Source: Bacteroidota bacterium (GTDB taxonomy: Bacteria > Bacteroidota > Bacteroidia > Flavobacteriales > Flavobacteriaceae). From it: a DNA stretch of 64,000 nucleotides. Of this stretch, positions 18,722-28,575 are shown in pieces (positions within the stretch are counted from its first letter, which is position 1; every line of letters begins with the position of its first letter). The notes beneath the pieces were generated by a model. It was not told the DNA's origin. It was given only the letters and a program-made list of their open reading frames with translations, and did no database searches. The stretch spans positions 30,596 through 94,595 of the forward strand of contig JADFOK010000007.1 of NCBI GenBank assembly GCA_022562895.1, read 5' to 3'. Made by a program: the position numbers and the translations under genes.

Positions 18722-19693
18722 ATGAAACCATTTTTTATTGTACTCATTTCATTATTTGTACTTCTCTCTTGCAATAATGAGAAAAATGATATTCCCTACC
18801 GACAAAAATCTACGGGAAATATTAACTCCTTGCTTGTTATTATTTCAAACGATTTATGGAATGATAATGTAGGAGAAGAGATAAGAAAATATTTTACCGC
18901 ACCAACTGATGGACTACCCCAAGACGAACCCTTATTTTCAATAAAACAAATACCCCCAGCCAATTTTTCGGGATTTGAAAAAAGTAAACGCATGTTTTTG
19001 AACGTTTCTATTGGAGAGGAAGATAAAACCTACATCACTCGAGATACATTCGCAAGACCCCAAACAGGAGTTATTGTTATTTCAAAAACAGAAAAAGGAT
19101 TAATCGATTTAATAGCTAAAAATCAAAAAATAATAATTGAGGAATTTTATAAATCTGAAATTAAAGAAAGACAACGAAGAACTTCTTTATCATTACTGAA
19201 ATTAGATTCTTTAAAACAACAATTTGGAGTTTCTTTAAAAATTCCTTCAGCATACAGAATAGCCAAAAAAACAAAGGATTTTTATTGGATACGTAAAGAT
19301 TTAAAATCCGGAAGCACGAATATTCTTATTTACGAAGTTCCGTTAACCACTATTACCAATGATAGTCTTGCAATGGGAGAAATAATAAAAATGAGAGATT
19401 CAATATCGGGTGAATATATACCTGTGGAAGAAGGAGGTAGGTTTATTACAGAAGAAGCTTATACACCATTTTTATTTATAGCAGAAATCGATGGATTATT
19501 TGCTTACGAAACCAAAGGAATCTGGGAAGTAAAAGGTGAATTTATGGCGGGACCATTTTTAAATTATGCCGTGAAAGATACTGTAAATAACAGATTTTTA
19601 ATTTTAGAAGGGTTTACCTTTGCTCCATCTGTAAATAAAAGGAATCTTCAATTTGAACTGGAATCAATATTAAAGTCGGCAAGAATAAATTAA
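18722..19693 (+). CDS. DUF4837 family lipoprotein
   Basis: A 323-residue lipoprotein with signal peptide and lipobox at LLSC (Cys17). The text after it (NINSLLVIISNDLWNDNVGEEIRKYFTAP, then PPANFSGFEKSKRMFLNV) matches DUF4837 proteins of Bacteroidota. Their function is not known to me. The gene follows the LysM transglycosylase and is convergent with tatA; a bidirectional hairpin separates the two. Confidence 0.82.
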   Translation: MKPFFIVLISLFVLLSCNNEKNDIPYRQKSTGNINSLLVIISNDLWNDNVGEEIRKYFTAPTDGLPQDEPLFSIKQIPPANFSGFEKSKRMFLNVSIGEEDKTYITRDTFARPQTGVIVISKTEKGLIDLIAKNQKIIIEEFYKSEIKERQRRTSLSLLKLDSLKQQFGVSLKIPSAYRIAKKTKDFYWIRKDLKSGSTNILIYEVPLTTITNDSLAMGEIIKMRDSISGEYIPVEEGGRFITEEAYTPFLFIAEIDGLFAYETKGIWEVKGEFMAGPFLNYAVKDTVNNRFLILEGFTFAPSVNKRNLQFELESILKSARIN

Positions 19694-19712
19694 CAGATAT
19701 TTAAGTCGATTT

Positions 19713-19752
19713 AAAAAAATCCTCGTTTTAAAAAGAAAGGGGATTTAATTTT
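19713..19752. terminator. Bidirectional terminator between DUF4837 gene and tatA
   Basis: An AAATCCTC arm (19717-19724) pairs with GGGGATTT (19739-19746) around a 14-base loop, with one wobble-type pair. It is flanked by an A tract on the left and a T tract on the right, so it can end transcription from both convergent genes. Confidence 0.55.
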
Positions 19753-19939
19753 TATCATCCAGTTTTTTATCACCTTCATCTTCAGGGTCTTCTTTAGAAG
19801 CTTGTTTAAATTCTTTAATACCACTTCCTAAACCTCGCATAAGTTCGGGGATTTTTTTACCGCCAAACATCAATAAAACAATTACAACAATTAAAATAAT
19901 TTGCCAAGGACCAATAAATAAAAAAAACAATGTATTCAT
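19745..19939 (-). CDS. tatA: Sec-independent protein translocase protein TatA
   Basis: A 64-residue protein with one N-terminal membrane helix ([28 protein letters not shown]) and the FGxKKIPEL hinge, followed by an amphipathic helix and an acidic tail (DPEDEGDKK). It forms the pore of the twin-arginine pathway; tatC is not in this window. Length is typical. A TAnnTTTG-like element lies 17 bases before its start. It converges with the DUF4837 gene. Confidence 0.92.
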   Translation of the reverse strand: MNTLFFLFIGPWQIILIVVIVLLMFGGKKIPELMRGLGSGIKEFKQASKEDPEDEGDKKLDDKN

Positions 19940-19955
19940 CTTGAAAATTTATATT

Positions 19956-19963
19956 ACAAATGT
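19956..19963 (-). promoter_or_regulatory. Candidate -7 element for tatA
   Basis: On the minus strand this reads TACATTTG, matching TAnnTTTG. It lies 17 bases before the tatA start; no good -33 TTTG is seen. Confidence 0.37.
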
Positions 19964-20026
19964 AATAAGAATTCCTTAGAATTATCGTTTTCATTACAAC
20001 TTTAGTATATAGCGATTACTTTGCTT

Positions 20027-20034
20027 TATATTTG
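20027..20034 (+). promoter_or_regulatory. Candidate -7 element for the M23 peptidase gene
   Basis: TATATTTG matches TAnnTTTG. Transcription would begin at about 20040, upstream of ATG 20055 but within or after the alternative GTG at 20037. This favours the ATG. A weak TTTA lies near the -33 position. Confidence 0.4.
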
Positions 20035-20054
20035 TTGTGCGGAAAGATTTAATA

Positions 20055-20918
20055 ATGAAAAAAGAAAAAAGAACAAAAAAGATCAAAAGGAAACTGCTTC
20101 ATGAGTATCGTTTAGTGGTGCTTAATGAGAATACTTTCGAGGAGCGATTTTCGTTTAAACTCAATAGATTAAACGTTTTTGTTTTTAGTACGATTTTCGC
20201 CGTTTTTTTAATAGTTATAACAACCCTACTTATAGCCTTTACACCTTTAAGAGAATATATTCCAGGATATTCGTCTACAAAATTAAAGAAAAAAGCTACT
20301 ATGCTAACCTATAAAACAGATTCAATAGAGCGTGTACTAATGATAAATGCACAATATCTTGCCTCTATTAAAAAAGTTTTAACCGGCGATGTAAAAACGG
20401 TAAACTTTAATAAGGATTCTATTATTAAAGCAGCAGAACTGGATCTTTCCGAAGTAGATTTAACACCTTCTAAAACGGATTCGTTGCTAAGAGAAATGGT
20501 TTCACATGAAGACAAATACAATCCACTAGTGGGTTCTTCCGAAGTAAGTTTTGTTCTCTTTGCTCCTGTAAAAGGAACAATTTCTGAAGGCTATGATCCA
20601 AAAAAGAAACATTTTGCTATTGATATAGTTACCACAAAAAACACTCCTGTAAAATCAACAGCCAACGGAACAGTTATATTTGCCGAATGGACAGTAGAGA
20701 CAGGGTATGTTATTATTGTAGAACACAATAATAATCTTATTTCCGTGTATAAACACAATGCTTTATTAAGAAAAGAACAAGGAGAGTTGGTTAAGGCAGG
20801 AGAAGTGATAGCTACCGTAGGAAATACTGGCGAATTTTCGACAGGACCACATCTTCATTTCGAATTATGGCGCGACGGTTATCCTATAAACCCTACAAAT
20901 TTCATAGATTTTGATTAA
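20055..20918 (+). CDS. M23 family metallopeptidase (LytM-type)
   Basis: A 287-residue inner-membrane-anchored peptidase. A basic N-terminus (KKEKRTKKIKRK) precedes one membrane helix (about 46-68), then a short helical linker and a C-terminal LytM domain. Zinc ligands are visible in HFAIDIV (His and Asp) and in HLHFELW. This family cuts peptidoglycan cross-bridges or activates amidases. I chose ATG 20055 over GTG 20037 because the promoter-like element at 20027-20034 would start transcription between them. The GH3-like gene starts six bases after its stop. Confidence 0.87.
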   Translation: MKKEKRTKKIKRKLLHEYRLVVLNENTFEERFSFKLNRLNVFVFSTIFAVFLIVITTLLIAFTPLREYIPGYSSTKLKKKATMLTYKTDSIERVLMINAQYLASIKKVLTGDVKTVNFNKDSIIKAAELDLSEVDLTPSKTDSLLREMVSHEDKYNPLVGSSEVSFVLFAPVKGTISEGYDPKKKHFAIDIVTTKNTPVKSTANGTVIFAEWTVETGYVIIVEHNNNLISVYKHNALLRKEQGELVKAGEVIATVGNTGEFSTGPHLHFELWRDGYPINPTNFIDFD

Positions 20919-20924
20919 AACAAT

Positions 20925-22415
20925 ATGTTTTTAAAATCCATAGGCGCAAAAGTATTAGCAAAAAATATTGTTAGGCGAATCAATTATTGGGCTTCTAATC
21001 CGGTTGAAACCCAACAAAAGGTATTTAGACAATTACTTTCTAAAGCAAAACAAACATCTTTTGGAAAGGATCACAATTTTGATAAGATTACAAATTATAA
21101 CGATTTTAAAGAGCAAGTTCCAGTAAGAGACTATGAAGATTTAAAAGATTATATAGAACGGGCTTTAAACGGTGAAAAAAATGTTTTATGGCCCAATAAA
21201 CCCATTTATTTTGCTAAAACTTCCGGAACAACTTCCGGAACAAAGTACATTCCTCTTACCAAAGCATCAATGCCCTACCATATGGAGGCTGCCCGTGATG
21301 CAATTTTGTGCTACATTCATGAAACCAAGAACGTAAATTTTGTAAACGGGAAAATGATTTTTTTACAGGGGAGCCCAGAATTAACTGAAAAGAACGGAAT
21401 AAAAATAGGCCGTCTTTCAGGTATTGTAGCCCATTTTGTTCCTAAATATCTTCAAAAAAACAGACTGCCTAGCTGGGAAACCAATTGTATTAATGATTGG
21501 GAAACGAAAGTAGATGCCATTGTTGAGGAAACTATAAACGAAGATATGACGGTCATAAGCGGGATTCCTTCTTGGGTGCAGATGTACTTTGAACGCCTTC
21601 AGAATGCATCTGGTAAAAAGATTGGTGAATTGTTCAAAAACTTCAGTTTATTTATTTATGGGGGAGTTAATTATGAACCATATCGTACAAAATTTGAAAC
21701 ACTTATTGGAAGAAAAGTAGATAGCATTGAGTTATATCCCTCTTCAGAAGGGTTTTTTGCTTTTCAAGACAAACAGAATAAAAAGGATTTGCTGCTATTG
21801 TTGGATTCGGGGATATTCTATGAGTTTATTGAAACCGGACACTTTTTTGAAGATAATCCCAAGCGCATAACTATAAGTGATGTAGAAATTGGAGTTAATT
21901 ATGTAATGATTGTTTCTACAAATGCCGGATTATGGGCTTATAATGTTGGCGACACAGTACAATTCACTTCAGTAAACCCTTATAGAATAATAATTACAGG
22001 GAGAATAAAACAATTCATTTCGGCCTTTGGAGAGCATGTGATTGGCAAGGAAGTGGAACAAGCGATTAAAGAAGCTATGGAAGAATTTATATTTTCTATT
22101 TCAGAATTTACCGTTGCACCGCAAATAAATCCACCAAATGGAGAATTACCATATCATGAATGGTTTATTGAATTTGAAATACAACCCAAAAACCTACAGC
22201 AAATCGCTTTTTTTTTAGACGCCAGTATGCAGAAACAAAATTCTTATTATAAAGATTTAATCGAAGGAAAAATACTTCAACAGTTAAAAATATCTTCTAT
22301 GCAAAAAAACGGTTTCAATGAATATATGAAATCTCAAGGAAAATTGGGCGGTCAAAATAAAGTGCCCAGGTTAGCAAATGACCGTAAAATTGTAGATGCA
22401 CTTTTGAGTTTCTAA
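20925..22415 (+). CDS. GH3 (auxin-responsive) family protein
   Basis: A 496-residue member of the acyl-adenylate superfamily. The phosphate-binding signature is AKTSGTTSGTKYIPLT (about residues 90-105), and later motifs YGGVNYEPYR, YPSSEGFFAFQ and YNVGDTVQF fit GH3. Plant members attach amino acids to hormones; the bacterial substrate is unknown. In flavobacteria GH3 genes are common and often sit by M23 peptidase and tatA genes, as here. It shares a direction and a six-base gap with the M23 gene. Confidence 0.88.
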   Translation: MFLKSIGAKVLAKNIVRRINYWASNPVETQQKVFRQLLSKAKQTSFGKDHNFDKITNYNDFKEQVPVRDYEDLKDYIERALNGEKNVLWPNKPIYFAKTSGTTSGTKYIPLTKASMPYHMEAARDAILCYIHETKNVNFVNGKMIFLQGSPELTEKNGIKIGRLSGIVAHFVPKYLQKNRLPSWETNCINDWETKVDAIVEETINEDMTVISGIPSWVQMYFERLQNASGKKIGELFKNFSLFIYGGVNYEPYRTKFETLIGRKVDSIELYPSSEGFFAFQDKQNKKDLLLLLDSGIFYEFIETGHFFEDNPKRITISDVEIGVNYVMIVSTNAGLWAYNVGDTVQFTSVNPYRIIITGRIKQFISAFGEHVIGKEVEQAIKEAMEEFIFSISEFTVAPQINPPNGELPYHEWFIEFEIQPKNLQQIAFFLDASMQKQNSYYKDLIEGKILQQLKISSMQKNGFNEYMKSQGKLGGQNKVPRLANDRKIVDALLSF

Positions 22416-22474
22416 TGATGTAGGATCAAAAACTGCTGACCACTAACAACTAACTAAACACTAATTTTTAATAG

Positions 22475-22482
22475 TACCTTTG
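22475..22482 (+). promoter_or_regulatory. Candidate -7 element abutting the next gene
   Basis: TACCTTTG matches TAnnTTTG and is followed by CA, a frequent context. It ends eight bases before ATG 22490, so the leader would be only a few bases. No -33 TTTG is seen. Confidence 0.35.
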
Positions 22483-22489
22483 CAGGAAT

Positions 22490-24178
22490 ATGAATAAAAT
22501 AAAAATTCATAAAAGGACACGGGCACAGGAAAGCAAAGGAGCTATTCAACGATTATATATTACAATGCGCCATTTATTCAACAGGGGATTTTATAAACCC
22601 ATGGGTGTTTCTGGCACAACTCTTAGAGAGTCACTTTTAACCCTTAGACCTGAAATTTATGGCTCTATCTCAGAAGATAAAATAGAATTACAAGGACTTT
22701 TGTACGTAATAGACCGACTGCCTATTGGAATAGAAGAGTGTATGTTTATTAATTTAACAAGTGATGAGGGATATAAAAATTCTCATTTCAAACCTATTAT
22801 TCCTTTAAAACGCAGAAGAAATTGCTATCGCATAGATTCAGAACAGATGAATATTGAAATTACACGAGGGCGATCTGAAATTTATGATATTTTAACTCAT
22901 CTTACCTTTTTATATATTGAGTCTCATAAAATAATGAAGCAAGTAGTTATAAATGAAGGTAAAGACGTGATTCGTGACTGGAAAAAACTTAAAGAGGCAG
23001 TTCTTAAAAAAGGAAAACTCACCCAGAACGAAAAAGAGATTGCTCTTACACATACTGCAAATTTTCTTGGCAGGACCTTTGAAGAAGTAAATGAGATATA
23101 TCCAAAATTTGCTAGTAAAACTGATCCAAACCGATTTTTAAAAATTATATATTACTTAGGAAAACTAGCTATTGAGGAGGCAATCAATAATAAAAAACGC
23201 ATCGTTACTTTTAGTCCAGTACTTCGAGAAAGAATAGGTCATCATATCCATGGTGAAAAATGGGCATTCAAAATCAAAAAGACCCTAGAAGAAAATAAAT
23301 TACTTACTCGCCCATTGCATATTATTAGCGCTAATATGCATAGTGTAATGAATACACTTTATGCCCCTTCTGCCCTTTCTGCCGAACTTAAAAAACATAC
23401 AATTCTGGATGTTTATGAAATGTTAAGTAGCTCTTTAAACATAAAGATGCGTAAAAAAGTAATGGACGTTGCTTCTAAAAACGGGTTGATTTATATTAAA
23501 GATACCAGTGGAGCCAATATAAATGTTCAGATAATAGATACTTCTAAACTTCCAAAAAACACGTTAACATCGGGAAATAATAGTGTTTCTTCTGAAGTTA
23601 AACCTGTAATAATAGTCATGGATTATGCTTTTGGTGAACAAGCTTATGAAACCATGGATGAGCTATTGAAACCCTATATAATTGGATTAAAAAAACTGCA
23701 CTTTCTGGATGTAGTATCTGTTTCAATTATGGGAAAAGCAGGCATTTTGGATGGCGGGAAAGGTGATATTATGATTCCTTCAGCCCATGTATTTGAAGGA
23801 ACTGCAGACAACTATCCCTTTAAAAATATGTTGAAAAAATCACATTTTGATAATGATAACATTAAAGTTTGTAAAGGAGCAATGATTACCGTGATGGGTA
23901 CATCACTTCAGAACAAAAATATTTTAAAGTTCTTCCATGAATCTACCTGGAATGTAATTGGATTAGAAATGGAAGGTGCTCATTATCAAAAAGCAATTCA
24001 GTCTGCTTCAAAAATTAGAAGAAGTATTGGCTCAAAAGTAAAGGTTCAATATGCGTATTATGCATCAGATAATCCTTTAAAAACAGGAAGTACATTAGCT
24101 TCTGGTGGACTTGGCACTACCGGAGTAAAACCAACATATTTGATTACCGAAAAAATGTTAAAACAAATTTTAGTTTAA
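22490..24178 (+). CDS. Nucleosidase-like protein (probably DUF6909)
   Basis: A 562-residue protein. The N-terminal half is helical and basic. The C-terminal half (about 370-562) has features of the PNP/UDP-phosphorylase fold: a VSIMGKAGILDGGKGDIMIPSAHVF stretch split over positions 411-435, then VIGLEMEGAHYQKAI near residue 485, whose E-M-E core binds ribose in that superfamily. I believe it corresponds to DUF6909, conserved in Bacteroidota, but cannot confirm this. It would then act on a nucleoside or nucleotide, possibly AMP. The gene precedes the rhamnose operon by 13 bases. Confidence 0.6.
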   Translation: MNKIKIHKRTRAQESKGAIQRLYITMRHLFNRGFYKPMGVSGTTLRESLLTLRPEIYGSISEDKIELQGLLYVIDRLPIGIEECMFINLTSDEGYKNSHFKPIIPLKRRRNCYRIDSEQMNIEITRGRSEIYDILTHLTFLYIESHKIMKQVVINEGKDVIRDWKKLKEAVLKKGKLTQNEKEIALTHTANFLGRTFEEVNEIYPKFASKTDPNRFLKIIYYLGKLAIEEAINNKKRIVTFSPVLRERIGHHIHGEKWAFKIKKTLEENKLLTRPLHIISANMHSVMNTLYAPSALSAELKKHTILDVYEMLSSSLNIKMRKKVMDVASKNGLIYIKDTSGANINVQIIDTSKLPKNTLTSGNNSVSSEVKPVIIVMDYAFGEQAYETMDELLKPYIIGLKKLHFLDVVSVSIMGKAGILDGGKGDIMIPSAHVFEGTADNYPFKNMLKKSHFDNDNIKVCKGAMITVMGTSLQNKNILKFFHESTWNVIGLEMEGAHYQKAIQSASKIRRSIGSKVKVQYAYYASDNPLKTGSTLASGGLGTTGVKPTYLITEKMLKQILV

Positions 24179-24191
24179 ATTAAAACAAATA

Positions 24192-25208
24192 TTGAAAAAC
24201 AATAACGTCTTAATTACCGGGGGCGCAGGCTTCATAGGATCTAATTATGTGGAATATATTCTTGAGAATACTCCAGACCATGTTTTCGTTTTAGACAACC
24301 TTACGTATGCCGGAAATTTAAAAAATCTGAAAAGAGTATCAGGGAATCCTAAATACACATTTATAAAAGGGGATATTTGTGATGAGGTTTTGGTTGAAAA
24401 TATTTTTCGCGAACATTCAATCACTAAAGTAATTCATTTTGCAGCTGAATCTCATGTAGATAATTCTATAACCGGCCCTAAAGCATTTATTCTAACCAAC
24501 ATTGTTGGCACGTTTAATTTGCTTAATAATGCGTATAAAACCTGGATGAATGGACCAAATGAATTAAAAAATAAATTTGTAAAAGCTCGTTTTTTACATA
24601 TTTCAACAGATGAGGTCTATGGAACTTTAGGAAAAACGGGACTGTTTACCGAAACTACACCTTATGCTCCAAATAGCCCTTATAGTGCTTCAAAAGCATC
24701 ATCTGATTTTATTGTAAGAAGTTATTTTCACACCTATGGCTTTCCGGTTGTAACTACAAATTGCTCTAACAACTATGGCCCACATCAACATAAGGAAAAG
24801 TTAATACCCACGATTATTCGAAAAGCAATTTCCGGTGAAGAAATACCTATATATGGTGATGGTAAAAACGTTCGGGATTGGTTATATGTAAAAGATCATT
24901 GTGTTGGAATAAAGTTAGTATTAGACAAAGGTGTTTTGGGAGAAACTTACAATATTGGTGGACGTAACGAGCGAGAAAATTTATACATTGCTAATACAAT
25001 TTGTGATGTTCTGGATAAATTAAATCCAAAAGATACTTTACATAAAAAACAGATTACTTTTGTAAGTGACCGACCGGGTCATGATTTTAGATATGCCATA
25101 GATGCCTCTAAAATTGAAAATAATTTGGGCTGGAAAGCAGAAGAAAATTTTGAAAGCGGAATACAAAAAACCATTGAATGGTATTTAAAACATAAAGACC
25201 AATTATGA
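24192..25208 (+). CDS. rfbB: dTDP-glucose 4,6-dehydratase
   Basis: A 338-residue extended SDR enzyme that converts dTDP-glucose to dTDP-4-keto-6-deoxyglucose. NAD-binding [10 protein letters not shown] is at residues 10-19. The catalytic region holds STDEVYG (about 134) and YSASKASSD (about 160). It begins with TTG; there is no in-frame ATG near the family start. It is the first gene of the polysaccharide locus and overlaps rfbA by four bases. The gene order is rfbB-A-C-D. Confidence 0.96.
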   Translation: MKNNNVLITGGAGFIGSNYVEYILENTPDHVFVLDNLTYAGNLKNLKRVSGNPKYTFIKGDICDEVLVENIFREHSITKVIHFAAESHVDNSITGPKAFILTNIVGTFNLLNNAYKTWMNGPNELKNKFVKARFLHISTDEVYGTLGKTGLFTETTPYAPNSPYSASKASSDFIVRSYFHTYGFPVVTTNCSNNYGPHQHKEKLIPTIIRKAISGEEIPIYGDGKNVRDWLYVKDHCVGIKLVLDKGVLGETYNIGGRNERENLYIANTICDVLDKLNPKDTLHKKQITFVSDRPGHDFRYAIDASKIENNLGWKAEENFESGIQKTIEWYLKHKDQL

Positions 25209-26062
25209 AGGGAATTATTTTAGCTGGAGGTTCGGGCACACGATTACATCCCATTACATTAGCGGTAAGCAAACAATTAATGCCGGTGTATGATAAACCT
25301 ATGATTTATTATCCTTTATCGACATTAATTTGTGCCGGGATGCGTGATATCTTAATAATATCTACACCACAGGATCTGCCATTATTTAAAAAACTATTAG
25401 GTAATGGAAAAAAATATGGCTGCGATTTTAGATATGCGGCACAAGAACAGCCCAATGGTCTTGCCGAAGCTTTTATTATTGGGAAAGAGTTTATAGGAAT
25501 AGATAAAGTAGCCCTTATTTTAGGAGACAACATTTTTTACGGTTCAGGATTAAAAGAGCTTTTACAATCAAATAATAATCCTGATGGTGGAATAATTTAT
25601 GCTTATCATGTTAAAGATCCAGAACGATATGGTGTAGTAGAGTTCGATGATAATGGAAAAGTAATCTCAATTGAAGAAAAGCCTGAGAATCCAAAATCTA
25701 ATTATGCTGTTCCGGGAATTTATTTTTATGACAATAGCGTTGTTGAAATTGCCTCAAACATTAAACCCAGTAATAGAGGTGAGTTAGAAATTACCGATGT
25801 TAATAATGTTTATTTACAACAAGGAAAACTTAATGTAAGCATACTTGATAAAGGTACAGCCTGGCTTGATACCGGCACATTTAAATCGTTGATGAGAGCC
25901 GCTCAATTTGTAGAAGTTATTGAAGAACGTCAGGGATTGAAAATAGGTTCGATTGAGGAAGCTGCTTATGAAATGGGTTACATATCAAATCAACAATTGA
26001 TTACTTTAGCTGAGCCCTTGTTAAAAAGCGGGTACGGGAAACACCTATTAAAAAAAGATTAA
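25205..26062 (+). CDS. rfbA: Glucose-1-phosphate thymidylyltransferase
   Basis: A 285-residue nucleotidyltransferase that makes dTDP-glucose from dTTP and glucose-1-phosphate. The signature [11 protein letters not shown] is at residues 8-18, with [24 protein letters not shown] and the [16 protein letters not shown] block following. Length and motifs are typical of RmlA. It overlaps rfbB by four bases (ATGA) and precedes rfbC by two bases, so the operon is tightly coupled. Confidence 0.97.
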   Translation: MKGIILAGGSGTRLHPITLAVSKQLMPVYDKPMIYYPLSTLICAGMRDILIISTPQDLPLFKKLLGNGKKYGCDFRYAAQEQPNGLAEAFIIGKEFIGIDKVALILGDNIFYGSGLKELLQSNNNPDGGIIYAYHVKDPERYGVVEFDDNGKVISIEEKPENPKSNYAVPGIYFYDNSVVEIASNIKPSNRGELEITDVNNVYLQQGKLNVSILDKGTAWLDTGTFKSLMRAAQFVEVIEERQGLKIGSIEEAAYEMGYISNQQLITLAEPLLKSGYGKHLLKKD

Positions 26063-26064
26063 TT

Positions 26065-26610
26065 TTGGAATTACAACATACACCCCTTAAAGGTTGTTTT
26101 ATTTTAAAACCAGATATTTTTAAAGATAATCGAGGGTTTTTTTATGAGACTTATAATAAAACAACGTTTAAAAAAATAACGAGCCTTTCTATAGATTTTG
26201 TTCAAGACAATCAATCTAATTCTACCTATGGCACTCTTCGGGGCTTACATTATCAGAAAGGAAAAATGGCACAGGCAAAATTGGTGAGAGTAATACAAGG
26301 CAAAGTATTAGATATTGTAGTAGATATAAGGAAAGATTCTCAAACTTATGGCCAACATTTTTCCATCATTCTGGATGATACTAATAAGTTACAGTTATTT
26401 ATACAACGTGGCTTCGCCCATGGTTTTATAACACTTTCAAAAAACTCTGTATTTTCATACAAATGCGACAATTTTTACGATAAAACTTCAGATGGTGGTA
26501 TTATTTATAATGACGCAACCTTATCGTTAAACTGGCATCTTCCAAAGGAAGATTTTATTATTTCAAAAAAAGACAAGCAACTTCCTACATTTAATGAAGC
26601 TATTGAATGA
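26065..26610 (+). CDS. rfbC: dTDP-4-dehydrorhamnose 3,5-epimerase
   Basis: A 181-residue cupin epimerase. The catalytic motif RGLHYQ (about 58-63) supplies the histidine base; the FIQRGFAHGFITLS block follows at about 112-125. It inverts C3 and C5 of the 4-keto sugar. The start is TTG, two bases after the rfbA stop. The stop overlaps the rfbD start by four bases. Confidence 0.95.
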   Translation: MELQHTPLKGCFILKPDIFKDNRGFFYETYNKTTFKKITSLSIDFVQDNQSNSTYGTLRGLHYQKGKMAQAKLVRVIQGKVLDIVVDIRKDSQTYGQHFSIILDDTNKLQLFIQRGFAHGFITLSKNSVFSYKCDNFYDKTSDGGIIYNDATLSLNWHLPKEDFIISKKDKQLPTFNEAIE

Positions 26611-27470
26611 AAAAAGTACTGGTCACAGGCTCAAACGGACAATTGGGGAGGTGCATAAAGGATGCGTTATCAAGTTTCCCTGAACTCGATATTTATTTTA
26701 CTACAAAGACGATACTTGATATTGAGGACGAAGAATCTGTAGAACAATTTTTCAGGGAAAATAAATTTGACTACTGTATAAATACCGCTGCATTTACTAA
26801 TGTTGAAAAAGCGGAAAACGAAATAAAAAAAGTTTTTAAAACAAATTCCGAAGCAGTTAAAAACCTTGTGCTACGTTGTAAAGAAAAAAATACAGTTTTA
26901 ATTCAAATTTCGACAGACTATGTTTTTGATGGAAAAAAAAGGACCCCCTATAAAGAAGAAGATTTAGCCAATCCATTAAATGTGTATGGAGCTTCAAAGT
27001 TAAAGGGAGAACGGTATATTGAAGAAATCTATGAAAAATATTTTATTTTTAGGACTTCTTGGTTATACTCTCAATACGGGAATAACTTTTTAATTAGCAT
27101 TTTAAAAAATTTAAAAGCAGGAAATAGACTTACCATTACTACAGAGCAAACTGGAACACCCACCAATGCAAATGATTTGGCTAAAGCTATATTAGAAATA
27201 ATAGCTTCAGGAAGTGTTGAATATGGCCTTTATCATTATAGTAATGCCGGTGAAATTACCTGGTATGACTTTGCTAAAGCTATTTTACAGGATTCGAAAC
27301 AATTCGACCAAACTAAACTTGCAAAAACCGACCATTACCGTACTTTTGCAACAAGACCAAAGTATAGTGTTTTAAACACCAATAAATACAGTAAAGCATT
27401 TAATAGGGAATGTATTGAGTGGAAGTTGAGCTTAACATCTCTCTTAAGAAAAATTAATTATAACCAATAA
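26607..27470 (+). CDS. rfbD: dTDP-4-dehydrorhamnose reductase
   Basis: A 287-residue reductive SDR that makes dTDP-L-rhamnose. It has GSNGQLGRCI (residues 8-17), NTAAFTNVEKAE, STDYVFDG (about 101-108) and YGASKLKGE (about 125-133). It completes the rfbBACD set, so rhamnose or a related 6-deoxyhexose is expected in the polymer. Start overlaps rfbC by four bases; a Wzz-like gene starts ten bases later. Confidence 0.95.
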   Translation: MKKVLVTGSNGQLGRCIKDALSSFPELDIYFTTKTILDIEDEESVEQFFRENKFDYCINTAAFTNVEKAENEIKKVFKTNSEAVKNLVLRCKEKNTVLIQISTDYVFDGKKRTPYKEEDLANPLNVYGASKLKGERYIEEIYEKYFIFRTSWLYSQYGNNFLISILKNLKAGNRLTITTEQTGTPTNANDLAKAILEIIASGSVEYGLYHYSNAGEITWYDFAKAILQDSKQFDQTKLAKTDHYRTFATRPKYSVLNTNKYSKAFNRECIEWKLSLTSLLRKINYNQ

Positions 27471-27480
27471 ACTTTAACCA

Positions 27481-28482
27481 ATGTCAGATTATAAAAACGA
27501 TGAAGTAGATATATTTTATGTGTTCAACAAATTCAAGGAGTTATTAAACAGAGGGAACGTCTTAGTTTTTAGAGCAATAAATTTTATTATTAAAAAATGG
27601 GTAATCATCATAATACTTTTAATCGCAGGAGGTGCTTTTGGATATTATACTAAAAAGAACACAAAACAAGACAAAAAAGCAATAGTCCTATTAAGAATTA
27701 ACTTCGATACAGTAAACTATGTTTATACTTCATTAGAATTATTAAACGAAAAGGTATTACAAAACGACTATAAATTTCTGTCAAAGATTGGGTTTGAAAC
27801 CGCAATTCAAGAGATTAAAAGCATTGAGATAAACCCTATTATTAATTTAAAGGAAATCGTAAATCAGTTTGAAGTAAATAACAGAAACTTTGAAACGGCA
27901 CTTAAAAATATAGATTTTAATGTAAATGATGAAGAAATTCAAATTTCAGAAACATTTAATTCAGATTATAAATACCACATGTTATATTTTATTTTAACAA
28001 ATAATGCAAATGAAGAGACCCTTCATAAAATTATTAGTTATCTGAATAATAACGAATTGCTTCAACAATTAAAAGAAGTAACCAACAAAGACATTAGAGA
28101 GCATGTAAAAAATAATATAGAAACGATTAGTCAAATAAACAAAATATTAGACACTTATACTTCTAATGAATCTTTAGCATCTCCATCAAGCCAGATTTTT
28201 GTTGTCGATAGAGATTTTAAAATTGCTAATATTATAGCCAAAAAAATGGAATTACAAAGAGAAATAGAAGAGTTAAACAAATTCCTGGTTTATTCTAAAG
28301 ACATTGTTTTAATGGTAAATAAACCTAATATTACATTATTAAATAGAGGGATTAGAGACAAAAAAGTTATTATTTATCCAATAATGTTTGTCTTTACGTT
28401 TTTATTTTTCGCCTTTCTAAGATTCATTTATATTTCCTTAAGAGATCTATCAAATCAAACTGAAGAAGAAATTAAAAAATAA
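27481..28482 (+). CDS. Wzz-like chain-length determinant protein
   Basis: A 333-residue protein with two membrane helices, at about 38-57 (WVIIIILLIAGGAFGYY) and 300-320 (VIIYPIMFVFTFLFFAFL). Between them lies a periplasmic helical domain with a coiled-coil tendency. This is the topology of Wzz/polysaccharide co-polymerases, which set O-antigen or capsule length. Sequence identity to known Wzz is not obvious to me, so the assignment rests on topology and place: it sits between the rhamnose genes and the flippase. Confidence 0.65.
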   Translation: MSDYKNDEVDIFYVFNKFKELLNRGNVLVFRAINFIIKKWVIIIILLIAGGAFGYYTKKNTKQDKKAIVLLRINFDTVNYVYTSLELLNEKVLQNDYKFLSKIGFETAIQEIKSIEINPIINLKEIVNQFEVNNRNFETALKNIDFNVNDEEIQISETFNSDYKYHMLYFILTNNANEETLHKIISYLNNNELLQQLKEVTNKDIREHVKNNIETISQINKILDTYTSNESLASPSSQIFVVDRDFKIANIIAKKMELQREIEELNKFLVYSKDIVLMVNKPNITLLNRGIRDKKVIIYPIMFVFTFLFFAFLRFIYISLRDLSNQTEEEIKK

Positions 28483-28575
28483 AGAAACTTATTTCCACAA
28501 CTGCAATAAAAGGAGAATTTAATTATTAAACCAATTAGTTCTTTTTAAAAAAGATTTAAATACCCTGTAATAAGA

